A stretch of DNA of 64,000 nt from Prorocentrum cordatum (GCA_963575745.1 CAUYUJ010000758.1:105199-169198), one strand, 5' to 3'. Positions 45,127-55,170 are shown, numbered from the stretch's first letter. Notes: generated by a model from the letters alone, not told the origin. Program-made: numbers and translations.

Positions 45127-45148
45127 ACTGCAGCCATTTCGGCTCATG
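45127..45148 (+). promoter_or_regulatory. Spliced-leader relic 1
   Basis: 22 bases, of which 17 agree with the 22-nt dinoflagellate spliced leader, including AGCCATTT and GGCTCA. It lies 46 bp upstream of the ATG of the RING gene on the same strand. In functional genes the leader is added in trans and is not encoded at the locus, so an encoded copy marks a reverse-transcribed mRNA. Confidence 0.6.
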
Positions 45149-45193
45149 TCGACTTGGGTGATTGCGCGAGCTTCTCCAGAGCAGCTCTCGGCC

Positions 45194-45993
45194 ATGGACT
45201 CGTTCAACTGCTGCTGCTGCCTTGAGCATATCATGCCAGTGCATTCAGTGGTTGCCCATCCCTGCGAACACGCGACTCACCTGCGCTGCGAGCTTGCCAA
45301 CTGGGGCATGGGCCCCCCAGGCCCGCACTCTTGCCCCATGTGCAGGACCGTTTGGAGCGAGGAGTGCACAAGGCTGTTTATAGAACGCTGCCGTGGTTTT
45401 CGTCTAGATGAGCACGACGCCCCCGACGTGCCCAACCCCGCAGTGGACGTCGATGACCCTGTCCCATGGCATGTCGCCCCTTGGTGCTGCCCTCGAGTTT
45501 TGGTCGCAGATGGCGCGTTCGAGGAGAGCACTGACCTACGGATGCAATGGTCTCCTTTTCGATCCCCGAGTGGTGGCAGAACCAACTGCTGGCAGCGCAT
45601 GACGTGCATGAGGGAATTCTCCGGGACCCCTGAGACCATCGCCTTGGCTCGAGCTGCTCCGATCTGCGGTGTTCATGGCCAGTGCATGCTCGTTGTGAAG
45701 TTCTTCGGCGGTAACATATATGCCGATGTAAACGTCGGTTCTACTGGGCATGCCCTTGCACCAGCGACTACGACGTGCCGATCGCGCGAGAGAGCTGCCC
45801 CACGGAAGAACTCGAATCCCATATGCAACCCCTCATCGAGGTCGACTCGAGCAATGACGGTATGGACGATGGCAGAGACATTGCGCCGATGGCGGTCGAC
45901 GCGCTCAGTCATCCAGAGGAGTTAAGGGACATTGCCATTAGTGAGGACCTGGAAGCTCTCGCCCAAATTGCTGCTACCTCCGAATCCGACTAG
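45194..45993 (+). pseudogene. RING-H2 protein gene
   Basis: Starts MDSFNCCCCLEHIMPVHSVV; the RING is C-x2-C (CCCC), then CEHATHLRC (C-x-H-x2-H-x2-C) and CPMC, about residues 5-55, a RING-H2 pattern of an E3 ubiquitin ligase. A second conserved-looking block is PWHVAPWCCPRVLVADGAFE and, after it, MQWSPF with two Trp/Cys positions, seen also, as I recall, in other dinoflagellate RING proteins. The first frame runs past 45770; an acidic tail (EELESHMQPLIEVDSSNDG to TSESD at 45993) is in another frame, so one frameshift is likely. The first ATG after the relic at 45194 is chosen; an ATG overlapping the relic (45146) is in phase too. The RING is unlike the copia RING in sequence. Confidence 0.7.
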
Positions 45994-46149
45994 GCACATG
46001 CACCCTGGACGGAAGCCATGCGGCAATAAAATTGCCTTGGCCTTTCTCCTCTTTACTTGTCCCCACCCAGTTCGACCAAGCCGATGGTGACACTTCCTGA
46101 TCGCAGTCGTCGTTCCCTTACCTCCTACTTTCCCGAAGAACCTGGGCTA

Positions 46150-46345
46150 CAGCCCATTGCGCTCATCTTGGAGTAGTTTGGTCAAGAGCTTGGGGACATC
46201 TGGGTAGGCTTCTCTTGGAGTTCCGCCTGGGATATCTTGAACGTATGCGAGGCTCTTTTGGGGCGTCTGGCTTCACGTTGGCTTCTGGCATTATCTTGGC
46301 GCCATTCCAATGCAGCCTCAGGGCCTCTCAGGGGGTCGCTTAATT
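46150..46345 (+). repeat. CTTGG-type repeat, short
   Basis: A short block with 'atcttggag', 'tcttttggggc' and 'atcttggcgcc' words, the same texture as 548-890 and 25990-26625. Confidence 0.55.
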
Positions 46346-46402
46346 GGGGTCAGAGGTCGCACGTCAATCGCTTAATTGGGGTCAGAGGTTGGCCAACCCG
46401 CG
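46333..46402 (+). repeat. Tandem duplication of CGCTTAATTGGGGTCAGAGG
   Basis: The 20-bp word occurs at about 46335 and 46370. Confidence 0.9.
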
Positions 46403-46427
46403 CGCTGAGGGAACCTACCGGCCTCTG

Positions 46428-46595
46428 ATTGTCCGGCGGATTGTCCGGCAGGGGGGTGACAGACAATCGATTGTGAGGATGTCTCGAGCGGGAACGTCTG
46501 GCGGATAGTCTGTCGGGAGGGGGGTGACAGACTATCCGCCGAAGTAGGCGTCGAGAAACGCCGCGGCATCGTCTGGCGAACAGTCTGTCTGGGTT
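46428..46595. repeat. Inverted-repeat element, one perfect and one diverged copy
   Basis: 46500-46514 (ggcggatagtctgtc) and 46526-46540 are perfect reverse complements with an 11-nt G-rich loop. Upstream, 46437-46480 is a diverged version with the same 'aggggggtgacagac' centre, and 46570-46590 repeats the left arm once more. This lies about 60 bp before spliced-leader relic 2. It may be a small inverted-repeat transposon end or an RNA hairpin. Confidence 0.85.
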
Positions 46596-46598
46596 TGT

Positions 46599-46620
46599 AG
46601 TTCAGCAATTTTGGCTCGAG
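46599..46620 (+). promoter_or_regulatory. Spliced-leader relic 2 (weak)
   Basis: The last 17 bases (46604-46620, AGCAATTTTGGCTCGAG) agree with the leader 3' end at 15 places; the first five bases do not match. By itself this level could occur by chance in a window of this size; its position 40 bp before an ATG on the same strand is what makes it credible. Confidence 0.45.
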
Positions 46621-46659
46621 ACTCCTCGACGGCCACCTCGAGTATACATACGCGACGCA

Positions 46660-47265
46660 ATGCCTGCTTGGAAGCGCAAGGCCGGGCAGCTGCCTAAGGC
46701 CGTGCAAGAGCTCAAGGAGTGCATCGCCACCGAGGGACAAGAGCTGACCGCTGCGGCCGTCGAAGGAGCTCCTCGAGCCGTTCGGCAGCGCGCCTTCTCG
46801 TCGCTGATCTACGCGCTGAAGTCCGACTTCGCTGACAAGTGGGAAGAGTACAGGAAGCTCACCGAGGGTGACCTGCGCAGGGAGTGGATGGCGTCGTTCG
46901 CCCTCGATCCTGCGTCTGGCGGCTCTGCGGCAATCTCGCGAACCGAGCGCACAGAGCGAGTCGAGAACGATACCATCGAGGTCTGGCTTACGGAGTCTGC
47001 GCACGGAGGACCAAAGTACCTGAGCAACCTCGACCACGCGAAGATCGGCTCGAACAAGGCCCTCCACGATGCCAAAGTTAAGGAGTACAAGGTCCGAGTG
47101 AGTTGGGATCTCTACCAGAAAGCCAAGCAGGATACCGTCGGCGTGGAGCAGAAGGCTGAGATCGGCAACGACGACGCCGCCGCTGTCTCGGAGGCCTTGC
47201 GCAGCAACGCCCACGGCGCCCCGAAGAGAAGAGCTCGGGCAGTTCGGGCGACAACATTCCTTTGA
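46660..47265 (+). CDS. Hypothetical protein, charged, conserved-looking
   Basis: 201 codons from the first ATG after relic 2. Helical and charged: KAVQELKECIATEGQELTAA, KWEEYRKLTEGDLRREWMAS, FALDPASGG, IEVWLTESAHGGPKYLSNL. Codon use is strongly GC-ending, unlike the repeats around it. No domain recognised. The TGA at 47263 is followed, in the same frame and after a GGA-rich insert, by the coiled-coil frame below, so the two may be exons or halves of one gene. Confidence 0.55.
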   Translation: MPAWKRKAGQLPKAVQELKECIATEGQELTAAAVEGAPRAVRQRAFSSLIYALKSDFADKWEEYRKLTEGDLRREWMASFALDPASGGSAAISRTERTERVENDTIEVWLTESAHGGPKYLSNLDHAKIGSNKALHDAKVKEYKVRVSWDLYQKAKQDTVGVEQKAEIGNDDAAAVSEALRSNAHGAPKRRARAVRATTFL

Positions 47266-47274
47266 AGGGATAGG

Positions 47275-48009
47275 GTGACGAGGAGGAGTCGAGGAGGAGG
47301 GGGGGGAAGTGGAGGGAGGAGAAGGAGTGGAGGGAGCGCGGGAGGAGAGGATGAACGGAAGAAGGGCAGGATTCGGAGGCCCCGAGAGGGGCTTGCGAAC
47401 TGCTTGTTTTGCAGACCCGGGTTCGCCAAACTCGGAATCCTTTGGTCAAAAGTCTGGGGTCGCGAACCCGAAGGGGCCTTCTTTGGCTCCTCGGGCATCT
47501 CAGATTTCGGGGGCTTCGTGGGACCAACGGAGGAGAACCTTAAAAGGAATGTTGTCGACCCGCATGGCCAGCACAACAAACAGTCCGCAGCATCCAGTCG
47601 GCCTCGTGCGCCACCGCCAGCCCCGAGCCCCGAGGCTGCAGCGCGGACCCAGGTGGAGGACCAGCTCAGGAAGGCGCTGAAGGACATGACAGCGCAGGTC
47701 GACAAGATGAGCAAGGAGCTCGGCGATGTCCGTGCCATCGAAGCTCGCCTGGCCACGCGCTCGTGGTCCTCTGGCGCCATGGCCTTCCTGCGGGGCAACA
47801 CCGAGAAGCAGGTCACGAACGCGAAGGACCTCGAGACCAAGTGGATCACAGAGAAGAACAACTTCGCAGAGATGTCGAAACATTCATCGGATGACATCCA
47901 GAAGAAGGCTATGGAGCTCGATGAAGCCGTCAAAGAGGCGCAGGCATTCTACAAGGATTACAAGACGAACGTGTTTGCCGACTTCGCCAAAGTGAAGGCG
48001 AAGAACTGA
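47275..48009 (+). CDS. Coiled-coil hypothetical protein, possibly continuation of previous ORF
   Basis: Reads in the same frame as 46660-47265. The first 90 codons cross a GGA-rich, low-complexity stretch and are probably intron or insertion; from about 47630 a long coiled coil begins: QVEDQLRKALKDMTAQVDKM, then KDLETKWITEKNNFAEMSKH and KKAMELDEAVKEAQAFYKDY, ending VKAKN at 48009. No enzymatic domain. It may mediate oligomerisation. Confidence 0.45.
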   Translation: MTRRSRGGGGGSGGRRRSGGSAGGEDERKKGRIRRPREGLANCLFCRPGFAKLGILWSKVWGREPEGAFFGSSGISDFGGFVGPTEENLKRNVVDPHGQHNKQSAASSRPRAPPPAPSPEAAARTQVEDQLRKALKDMTAQVDKMSKELGDVRAIEARLATRSWSSGAMAFLRGNTEKQVTNAKDLETKWITEKNNFAEMSKHSSDDIQKKAMELDEAVKEAQAFYKDYKTNVFADFAKVKAKN

Positions 48010-48167
48010 GCAGAGAGCCGAGAGCGAGCCACGCCTACACACCACACTCGATCCGAGCGTGGTTTCCACAGTTTCTCGCCCAGCTCACGTCGGGGCAAGT
48101 TGAGCTGCTGGAGACCGCTCCTGCCTGCCCGATGCAAGCTTGGGGCGCTGCAACAAGCACGTCCTGT

Positions 48168-48285
48168 TCCTTCTCCTCCTCCTCGTCATCATCATCACCA
48201 GCAGCATCATCATCATCGTCGTCGCCATCATCATCAGCATCCTCATCATCCTCATCATCAGCATCATCATCACCCTTCCTCAACC
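48168..48285. repeat. (ATC)n compound microsatellite
   Basis: CTC then ATC/AGC triplets in the spacer between two ORFs. Confidence 0.96.
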
Positions 48286-48380
48286 TTTATGCTTATGCTG
48301 CCACTGCTGCTCTCCTGTGCTCCCTGTTGCTCTCACCTCTCTTCCCCATCCCCCTCATGTTCCTCTCCTCATCGGCCTCT

Positions 48381-48402
48381 TCCGCAGCCGCTTTGGCTCA
48401 AA
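48381..48402 (+). promoter_or_regulatory. Spliced-leader relic 3 (best match)
   Basis: 18 of 22 bases agree with the dinoflagellate spliced leader, including TCCG, AGCC and TTTGGCTCAA. By my rough estimate for random sequence fewer than 0.01 such matches are expected on one strand of this window. It lies 33 bp before the ATG at 48435. Confidence 0.7.
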
Positions 48403-48434
48403 AGAGGCTCGCTTGCTACTCCACCGCGCGATAG

Positions 48435-49702
48435 ATGTCAACCAACGCTAGAGCGCCCGCATGGCGAGGCGATGCAACTCTTCTGGAGAAGGCGATCGAC
48501 GACCATATGGGGCCGATCATCGCTGGGGGCGGCTGGGACTACGAGTCAATCGACATGAAAATTGGCGTCTGCACGGACCACCTCGCCAAGAAGCACAACG
48601 GCCTGCTGAGCGACCTCGTGGACATCGACCCACGAGGAGCATACTTCAGACAGTCCGACCTCCAGAAGTGATGATGGCAAGCGTTCTCAAGGATGAGCAC
48701 CGAGAGGTGTTCAAGGCGATGTGCGCGTTCAGGAAGTGGGACGACCTCAACGCCGACACGGTGAAGGTCAGCTACATGATTCGGGCCATGGCCTCGCACC
48801 TCAGGCTGAAGTTCGATCAGTACACTAGCCTGAATAACAAGACCGACGCCCGTGCGCACCCTGCACCGCTCGTGGCGACCTACGAAAAGATCAAGCCTGA
48901 CAGCCCAGCACCCACGGCCAAGAACATTCTCAACCCGTTCATCTACTGCCGCGACAGCGACTTGGACGGCGAAGACGACGATGAGGACGAACCGACGATC
49001 GTAATCGACACGTGCTTCAACTACACTGAGATGAAAGCCTACGTGCTGCTTTCGGATGGCTCTCGGGCTCCAGCCGTGAAGTACTCTGTTGGGGGGGATG
49101 GCACGGTTCTGGCGCACTTCGAAGTGAAGTATTCCGCTGAGCCGTGGGCGACCGAGCTCCCGAACAGCAGCCTCGCCGAAGATGGCCTTTCGATACTGAA
49201 GCCCGAAGCTGCAGACGCCACCTTGAAGGTTAAGAAAGGCAAAGCCAAGGGCAAAAGCAAAGCCAAGGCCAAAGGCAACACCAAACCTCACGAGAATGGA
49301 ATGAAACGACCAGCTGCGGCAGCCGATGTCCTCGAAGAGCCAGCCGAGAAGAAACGCACTGGCGACGGCGAATCAGAGACTCCAGAGATCTCCAATGGGA
49401 CCGATATCATGAACACGCTCCCGCACAAGGCCAGGATCACCAACCTCGAGCCTGGCCGCAAATCCTACACGCTGCCCAAGGCCGACGACGGCGACGCTGC
49501 CATCTCCGTTCTACTCGAAGGGAAGGCGTTCTACATAAAACCAGCGTCCGAGGCCCAGTTTGAGAAATCCAAGAACGACGAGAGGTTCAGATCTCCCCAA
49601 AGACAGGCAGCTCAACTCAGCCTCGGGGATCCAGGTCGGTTTTCACGGCGGTCCAGCCCTTTCCTTCGACGCGGTGGTTGCGATGGCAGCACCGACCGAT
49701 GA
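48435..49702 (+). pseudogene. Hypothetical Lys-rich protein, one frameshift
   Basis: Frame 0 (48435-48671) starts MSTNARAPAWRGDATLLEKA and includes GGWDYESIDMKIGVCTDHLA; its natural continuation is in frame 2 from about 48680: VLKDEHREVFKAMCAFRKWD, VSYMIRAMASHLRLKFDQYT, then an acidic patch (SDLDGEDDDEDEPTIVID), a Lys/Ala stretch (KGKAKGKSKAKAKGN) and ISVLLEGKAFYIKPASEAQF. The end (to 49702) is basic. The TGA of frame 0 at 48669 is followed at once by the other frame, so a one- or two-base indel is likely. No domain recognised. The basic stretch suggests nucleic-acid binding. Confidence 0.5.
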
Positions 49703-49866
49703 AGCCTGATACCGTTCACGCTGCCCCGATCGAGACATCAGCGTTGCTGGCGCCACAGGCGCCTTAGATCAAGGTGGAGTAGCAGCACACACACACACAA
49801 AGCATTCCTCCTTCATTATCCTCATCTGTCTCCTCCAAGCCCCCCTCCAATCAAAGAGGGGGGATG

Positions 49867-49958
49867 GGGGAAGTGAGGGAGATAGAGAGATAGGGAGAAT
49901 GAGAGAGATCACGATAGAGAGGGAGAGAGCGAGAGAGAGAGAGAGAATGAGAGCAATA
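49867..49958. repeat. (GA)n microsatellite
   Basis: GA/GATA repeats, a smaller counterpart of 44571-44818 on the other side of the three-gene block. Confidence 0.9.
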
Positions 49959-50085
49959 AAGATACCCAGCTGGAGCTCCATCGAAGCTCCCAGTTTGAAA
50001 AGGAGATGCCATTGACCTCGTCCTGTAAGCCTTTTGCCCACCCCCGCCCCCAGAGGCCTCGAGCCCCGCCTCCTGAAGTGGAGTT

Positions 50086-50820
50086 CAAGCGAGAACCCCG
50101 CTTTGGAACAGGAGCAGCCCTCAACCTCATCCTCCGTGCCCTCTCTGGTTCCCCCCCCCCAGCCCCCAGAGGCCTCGGGCCCCCCGCCTCTCACGGCGCC
50201 TCCCCATGGGTCCCTCCAGAGCGCCCCATCGGGAACTCAAGCGAGAACTCCGTTTTGAAACAGGAGCCGCCCTCAACCTCATCCTCTGTGCCCTCTCTGG
50301 CCCCCCCAGCCCCCAGAGGCCTCGGGCCCCGCCTCTCACGGCGCCTCCCCATGGGTCCCTCCAGAGCGCCCCATCGGGAACTCAAGCGAGAACTCCGTTT
50401 TGAAACAGGAGCCGCCCTCAACCTCATCCTCTGTGCCCTCTTTGGTCCCCCCCAACCCCCAGAGGCCTCGGGCCCCGCCTCTCACGTCGCCTCCCCATGG
50501 GTCCTTCCAGAGCGCCCCATCGGGAATTCAAGCGAGAACTCCGTTTTGAAACAGGAGCCGCCCTCAACCTCATCCTCTGTGCCCTCTCTGGTCCCCCCCC
50601 CAGCCCCAAGAGACCTCGGGCCCCGCCTCTCACGGCGCCTCCCCATGGGTCCTTCCAGAGCGCCCCATCGGGAACTCAAGCGAGAACACCGTTTTGAAAC
50701 AGGAGCCGCCCTCAACCTCATCCTCTGCGCCCTCTCTGGCCCCCCCCAGCCCCCAGGGGCCTCGGGCCCCGCCTCTCACGGCGCCTCCCTCAGGTTCCTC
50801 GAGAGAGCCTAAAGGGAACT
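50086..50820 (+). repeat. 145-bp minisatellite, array 2, about five copies
   Basis: Same unit and same orientation as array 1; 'ttttgaaacaggagccgcc' begins at about 50252, 50398, 50545 and 50693, with a diverged first copy at 50100. The two arrays bracket 44.5-50.0 kb. Confidence 0.96.
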
Positions 50821-50854
50821 CAGGCGAAATGCCAACAGGCAAAACCACTTAAAT

Positions 50855-51020
50855 ATTGACAATGCGTCGGGGCAAACGAGCACGCCGCAACGACACAAAA
50901 ACACGAGCAGGACAAACGAACAAACGAGCAGGCAAGCAGGGCAAACGACCAGGCGAGCAGAGCAGCAAGCAGGCGAGCAGAGCAAACTAGCAGGCGATAA
51001 AAACAACTGAGCAGGTTAGA
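50855..51020. repeat. Degenerate GAGCAGGC/AAACGA tandem tract
   Basis: Short words 'cgagcaggc', 'gagcagagca' and 'acaaacgag' recur irregularly over 165 bp. Confidence 0.8.
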
Positions 51021-51806
51021 GACGGCGGCAACGACATGCCCCGCGCCGCGGGCCCCCGTTCATCCACGGCTCTCGCATTGACGATCGAACGCGCACGTGT
51101 GCAGTGATGTAAACGAGTGTGTTGCGCCTGTATCGCTCACACCACATTGTTTTGCATGTGAATATGAGACCTGCATATATGATATATGAAATACAGACAT
51201 GCACACACTCCGAAATTTAGAGGATTACGCCACCCTACAAAATTTAGGATATCAACTACAAAATGTATATCAGCATTCGCACGGCGCAATCACTTTTAGT
51301 AGTTTCCAAAAAAAACAGGAGGATCGGATGACCAGGGTTCTTTTCCTTGCCCGACCCTGATTTTTCCGACTCCAGCTCCTTATCCGATTCGGGCTCCGCC
51401 ACTCCGCCCGATCTCTTCGACGCGTTTCCCCACTCTTGCCGATCTTTGCCCGACTCTTGCTACCGATTCCGAAATTGCATTTCCGACCCCGGCTTTCGAC
51501 TGCGATTTCGCCGGTGTATGTCCTACTCCGGCTCCCGACGGCATGGTATGCGATTTCCCAACTCCGGTTACCGATTGGTATGACATATTCCGGAATCCGA
51601 CGACCTACGACAATTTACACCGCGACTAGCAGCATTACACGTGTAATGGGCACGATTGCGGCAAATATACCAAGGTTTCGACACCGGGTCCGACACATCA
51701 CGTGGGACTATTGTGGGGAAATACACAAGTATAGTGGATATCTTCCGGCACGATTGGTATGGACTTGCGGTTATGACGGTTATTCCGATTCCCACGCGGT
51801 ATCGTT
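51021..51806. other. No gene recognised; CGACTCC-type repeats
   Basis: 'aaatttag' at 51213 and 51238 and 'cgactccggc' words at 51350-51570 mirror those at 40930-41160. Moderately AT-rich. Confidence 0.45.
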
Positions 51807-52636
51807 GTGATATTTCGGTTTGTTGTCGTATACGTTATTTGCATGATCTACAACGTCTCCTATTATATATTGATCTATTGGCTGGGCCCATATAGTGGAG
51901 TACGGATCGGGGAAGCTACGAACCTTGGACCACCACCTACGACATCTTCACGGATCGACGATGCACTTCGTTTGTTAGGTCTCAGTCGATCATAGAATTT
52001 CGATTTCAAGTACCACGAGAATTACATCCACCACATGGCACTCAACAGCAACCACCAAGTACAGTGCCAAACGGTCCGTCCCTTCCACCTCCATCCATAA
52101 CCCTTCACCCGCTCACTCACCCCATCTTTGCTCCCCGTCCCTCTCCCGACCATGCAACCCCAGCGGAAAGGCACGTCGATGAACTCGCGGAGCCACTCTC
52201 CCTAGGCAGGGCTGATTACGAACCACCTCCCCGGGTTGTACGAAGCCCTACGGAACCTCGGGGGTCCATTCGCATGGGGGAATTTCTTGGACCACCACCA
52301 ATTCTTGGTCCCGAGAGGCCCTCATCAGTACCTGATCATGAGATCGACGATCGGAGCGAATACGCCACCCCACCTCTTTCCCCGAGATTTCCGCCCAGCC
52401 TTCGCCCGCCCTCTCCATTCTTGTCCCCACGCCTTTCCGACGATCTCTTTGACGACGGCGGCGGACGCGCTGAACCCCCGCCGTTAACCCCTCCACCTGG
52501 ACTTCCACCAAACTCCCATCAAGCAATCTTTCTGGATGTACTTGCGCTTCCTTCTGCGCCCGAACTACTACGTGATGTACGAGACCTATGTTGCTTCACA
52601 TCACCAATTTGGCCCCTGCTGACTTTTTCAAAATAA
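51807..52636 (+). pseudogene. 5' fragment of a retroelement ORF (GEATN motif, Pro-rich)
   Basis: Frame 0 (to 51995) has a hydrophobic start (VVYVICMIYNVSYYILIYWL) and GVRIGEATNLGPPPTTSS. The VRIGEAxNPGPP block is, as I recall, frequent at the start of dinoflagellate retroelement ORFs. After a shift, 52064-52636 is Pro/Ser/Arg-rich (SFLPPP-like runs such as PPPLTPPPGLPPNSHQ) with no enzyme domain; downstream no RT follows, so this is a truncated copy. Confidence 0.4.
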
Positions 52637-52893
52637 TAGATTGGGATGAAACCCTGCCGCTGGATATATCGAGCACAGTTGATCACAACACAAACGCTCC
52701 TGCGAGCCCCCGCCAAAATGGCAAGAAATGGTAAGCTCAGATCCGCATGGCTACATTGCAACCGAACCGCTTGATCACCATCTCGACCGAACTGGCGGAA
52801 TTCGACCACGCGTCCGACAAAATGCGTTCGACGAGGGATGCGCTGCACAATGCCCCGGCCACGGGCAGCGCTACGAGGGAAAGCGGGCCCTTC

Positions 52894-52930
52894 GAGGTGT
52901 CACTTTCAGTGCCCTTGAAAGTGACACCTC
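52894..52930. other. Hairpin 1 in CCAAG-type repeat
   Basis: 15-bp arms (gaggtgtcactttca) in perfect inverted repeat around a 7-nt loop. Confidence 0.95.
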
Positions 52931-53570
52931 CCAGGGCCCACTTAAAGAGCACCAGAAAGGCTCCAAGAAGGCCCCGAGAAGGCCCCAGGGCGGCACCAAG
53001 AGGGCCCCCAGAGGGACCCAAGAGAGGCCCCAAGAAGGGCCCAAGAGGGCCCTCCGCGGTGTCACTTTCAACTCCCGTGAAAATGACACCTCCCAGGGCC
53101 CACTTAGGGCCTCAGAAAAGCTCTAAGAAGGCCCCGAAAGGGCCACAGAGAGCCGCCCTGGGTTCAACTCCGCGTGGCGGAGTTGGAAGCGATAACTTCA
53201 ATACCCTACTGGAGGCCTCTTAGGGGCCCTAAGACGGCACTGAAGAACCCCATCGGGGCTTTTTCAAAGGCAGAGGAGGGCGCAAAAAGGGGCCTCAGTG
53301 AGCCCCTGGTCTAACTCCACCTGGCGGAATTGGAAGCGATATCGCCCGGCGCCTTCATGGAGCCGCTCGGAGCTTCCAAGACGGCTCCAGAAGGCCCCAG
53401 GAGGGCCCCAAGAGGATCGAACAACGATTCCTGGAAGTGCACCAGTGAGACCCTTGTTGACCTCCGCCTGGCGGAGTTGGAAGCGACAATTTGCAGTGCC
53501 CTCTTGGGGCCTCTGGGGGGCCCCTCAGAAAGCTTGGGGAGCACAGTGAAGGCCTTCGCAGGGCCGCGTG
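52920..53570 (-). repeat. CTTGG-type repeat in reverse orientation, with 150-bp higher unit
   Basis: The plus strand shows CCAAG/GGCCCC words, i.e. the complement of the CTTGG texture elsewhere. From 53160 a unit of about 150 bp repeats three times, each with a small hairpin ending in 'ggcggarttggaagcga' at about 53173, 53321 and 53468. Confidence 0.8.
53058..53090. other. Hairpin 2, related to hairpin 1
   Basis: 13-bp arms (ggtgtcactttca) with one G-T pair and a 7-nt loop; same arms as hairpin 1, 164 bp away. Confidence 0.92.
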
Positions 53571-53724
53571 AGAGCCGTACCAGGGCCGCATGTGTGCGCG
53601 GATGGGGGCGACGAGTGCTGACGCTGACGAATATGAGAATGATGAGGGCGATCAAGGCTGGCCCGAAACAAATCCTGGCGCCATTGCAGGCCGCCGATTA
53701 TCGGCCACGCCGCCAGGACGACGC

Positions 53725-53912
53725 CAAGCAACAAAACGACACCAACCAACAAAACGACACCAACCAACAAACCAACAAATCGACACCGACCAACAAAAGG
53801 ACACCAAGCAACAAAACGACACCAAGCAACAAAACGACACCAACCAACGAAACGACACCAACCAACAAAACGGCACGAATCAACAAAACGGCACTGACCA
53901 ACCAAACGACAA
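53725..53912. repeat. CAACAAAACGACAC minisatellite
   Basis: A unit of about 14-21 bp repeated some nine times; frames read as Asn/Gln/Thr/Asp runs (NDTNQQNDTNQQ). Low-complexity, unlikely to be a gene. Confidence 0.93.
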
Positions 53913-54329
53913 ATCACTTCACGACACCAATGAACAACGCGAAATCCACCGACCGCCAACCAAACATAAAATCAACCGACACAACGAAACCAACCCATAG
54001 AGCCAGACCAACCACTGGATTCGTGAGTCGGGGTAGTCATGGAAGTGAGCCGCTGCAGCCCGCGGAAGCCATTAACAGTGACCAGAGCACCGCAATGCAG
54101 CAGCGTCCCCGGGCGGCGGCGGGAGTCTCGGATCTCCCGCGGGACTGGAGCGTAGCGAGTTCGTCCTGGGTCCGGTTTAGTGAAGTGAAGAATTTCGGGG
54201 TGCTTGCATGGCAAAAACCTTCACTTCACTAATCTGGGGCCCCTGGAGCCCCAGGGCGTTTCAGGTCCCCTCGCTGTCTGGGTAGTCCAGGGGGCGCAGT
54301 GGCGGCTTACCAGAGGCCCTGTTCCCTAG

Positions 54330-54750
54330 CCTCACTTGCTTTCACCCGTGGTGCTCGACGGCCGTCTCGGAGCTGTCTTGTGGCGGTCTGGGGCAATCCC
54401 GAAGCCTCTTGGAGCCATCCCAAGGCCCCAAGGCGCCACGAATGGGGGCCCCAAGAGAGCTCCCAGAGGGCCCCGAAAGGCCTACAACAGATTGCGCGTT
54501 CGCACGAATTCTTTGTACCACTTTGGGGGGTCCCTCTTGGGGCCCTCGGGGAACGTTCTCGGGGCCCTCCGGGGGCCCACTGGGGCCCCGGGAAGGCCCC
54601 AAGAACGCTCCCAGAGGGCCCCAAGAATGCTCCAAGAGGGCCCCAAGAGGACCCCCACAAGTGACAAAAACTATTTGCATGAGGGTGCAACTTACTCGGC
54701 GCCTCTTGGGGCGCTTTTGGAGCCGTGGTGGGCGCCACTCGTGGACGACA
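54330..54750. repeat. Mixed CTTGG/CCAAG repeat texture
   Basis: Both orientations of the CTTGG-type words occur side by side (forward at 54365-54430 and 54690-54720, reverse at 54420-54480 and 54590-54660). Confidence 0.65.
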
Positions 54751-54753
54751 TGG

Positions 54754-55170
54754 GCTGGGCGACGGCATGTGGACCCTGTCGCTTGGGCCATAGGGGGTGC
54801 TCCCCAATGGGGCCACGAAGCGTGTGAGCGTATGACGGAATGGGCTGGGCGGCGGCCTGTGGGCCCTGCCTGTGGGGCCGTCGGTGCAGTTCCCCGTGGG
54901 GCCACGGAACGTGCGAAACGTATGCCGAAATATGCTGGGCGGCGGCCTGGGCAACCTGCCGCTGGGACCTTTTTTTGGTGGAGCTGCCTATGGGGGTACG
55001 AAATGTCTGAGGGTGTGTCAATGTGGCCTGGGCGACGGCATGTGGACCTTGCCGCCGGGACCTCCGATGCACTCCTCATGGGGACACGAAGCGTCTGAGG
55101 GGCGTGCCGACATGGGCTGGGCGGCGCACTAAGACCCCTGCCGATGGGGCCTTCGGTGGAACACCTCACA
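54754..55170 (+). repeat. 90-bp tandem repeat, five copies
   Basis: 'gctgggcggcggc' type starts at 54754, 54844, 54934, 55027 and 55116 (spacing 89-93). Units hold 'ggggccacgaagcgt'-like ends. Copies are about 70-80% alike by eye. Confidence 0.9.

Noticed and set aside
43391-50820. CRISPR-like array (regular repeats and spacers)
   Set aside because: The units are contiguous minisatellites of 145 bp without unique spacers, in a eukaryotic context.
41100-51250. Possible telomere repeats (TTTAG words at 41.1 and 51.2 kb)
   Set aside because: The words are isolated AAATTTAG, not tandem TTTAGGG.
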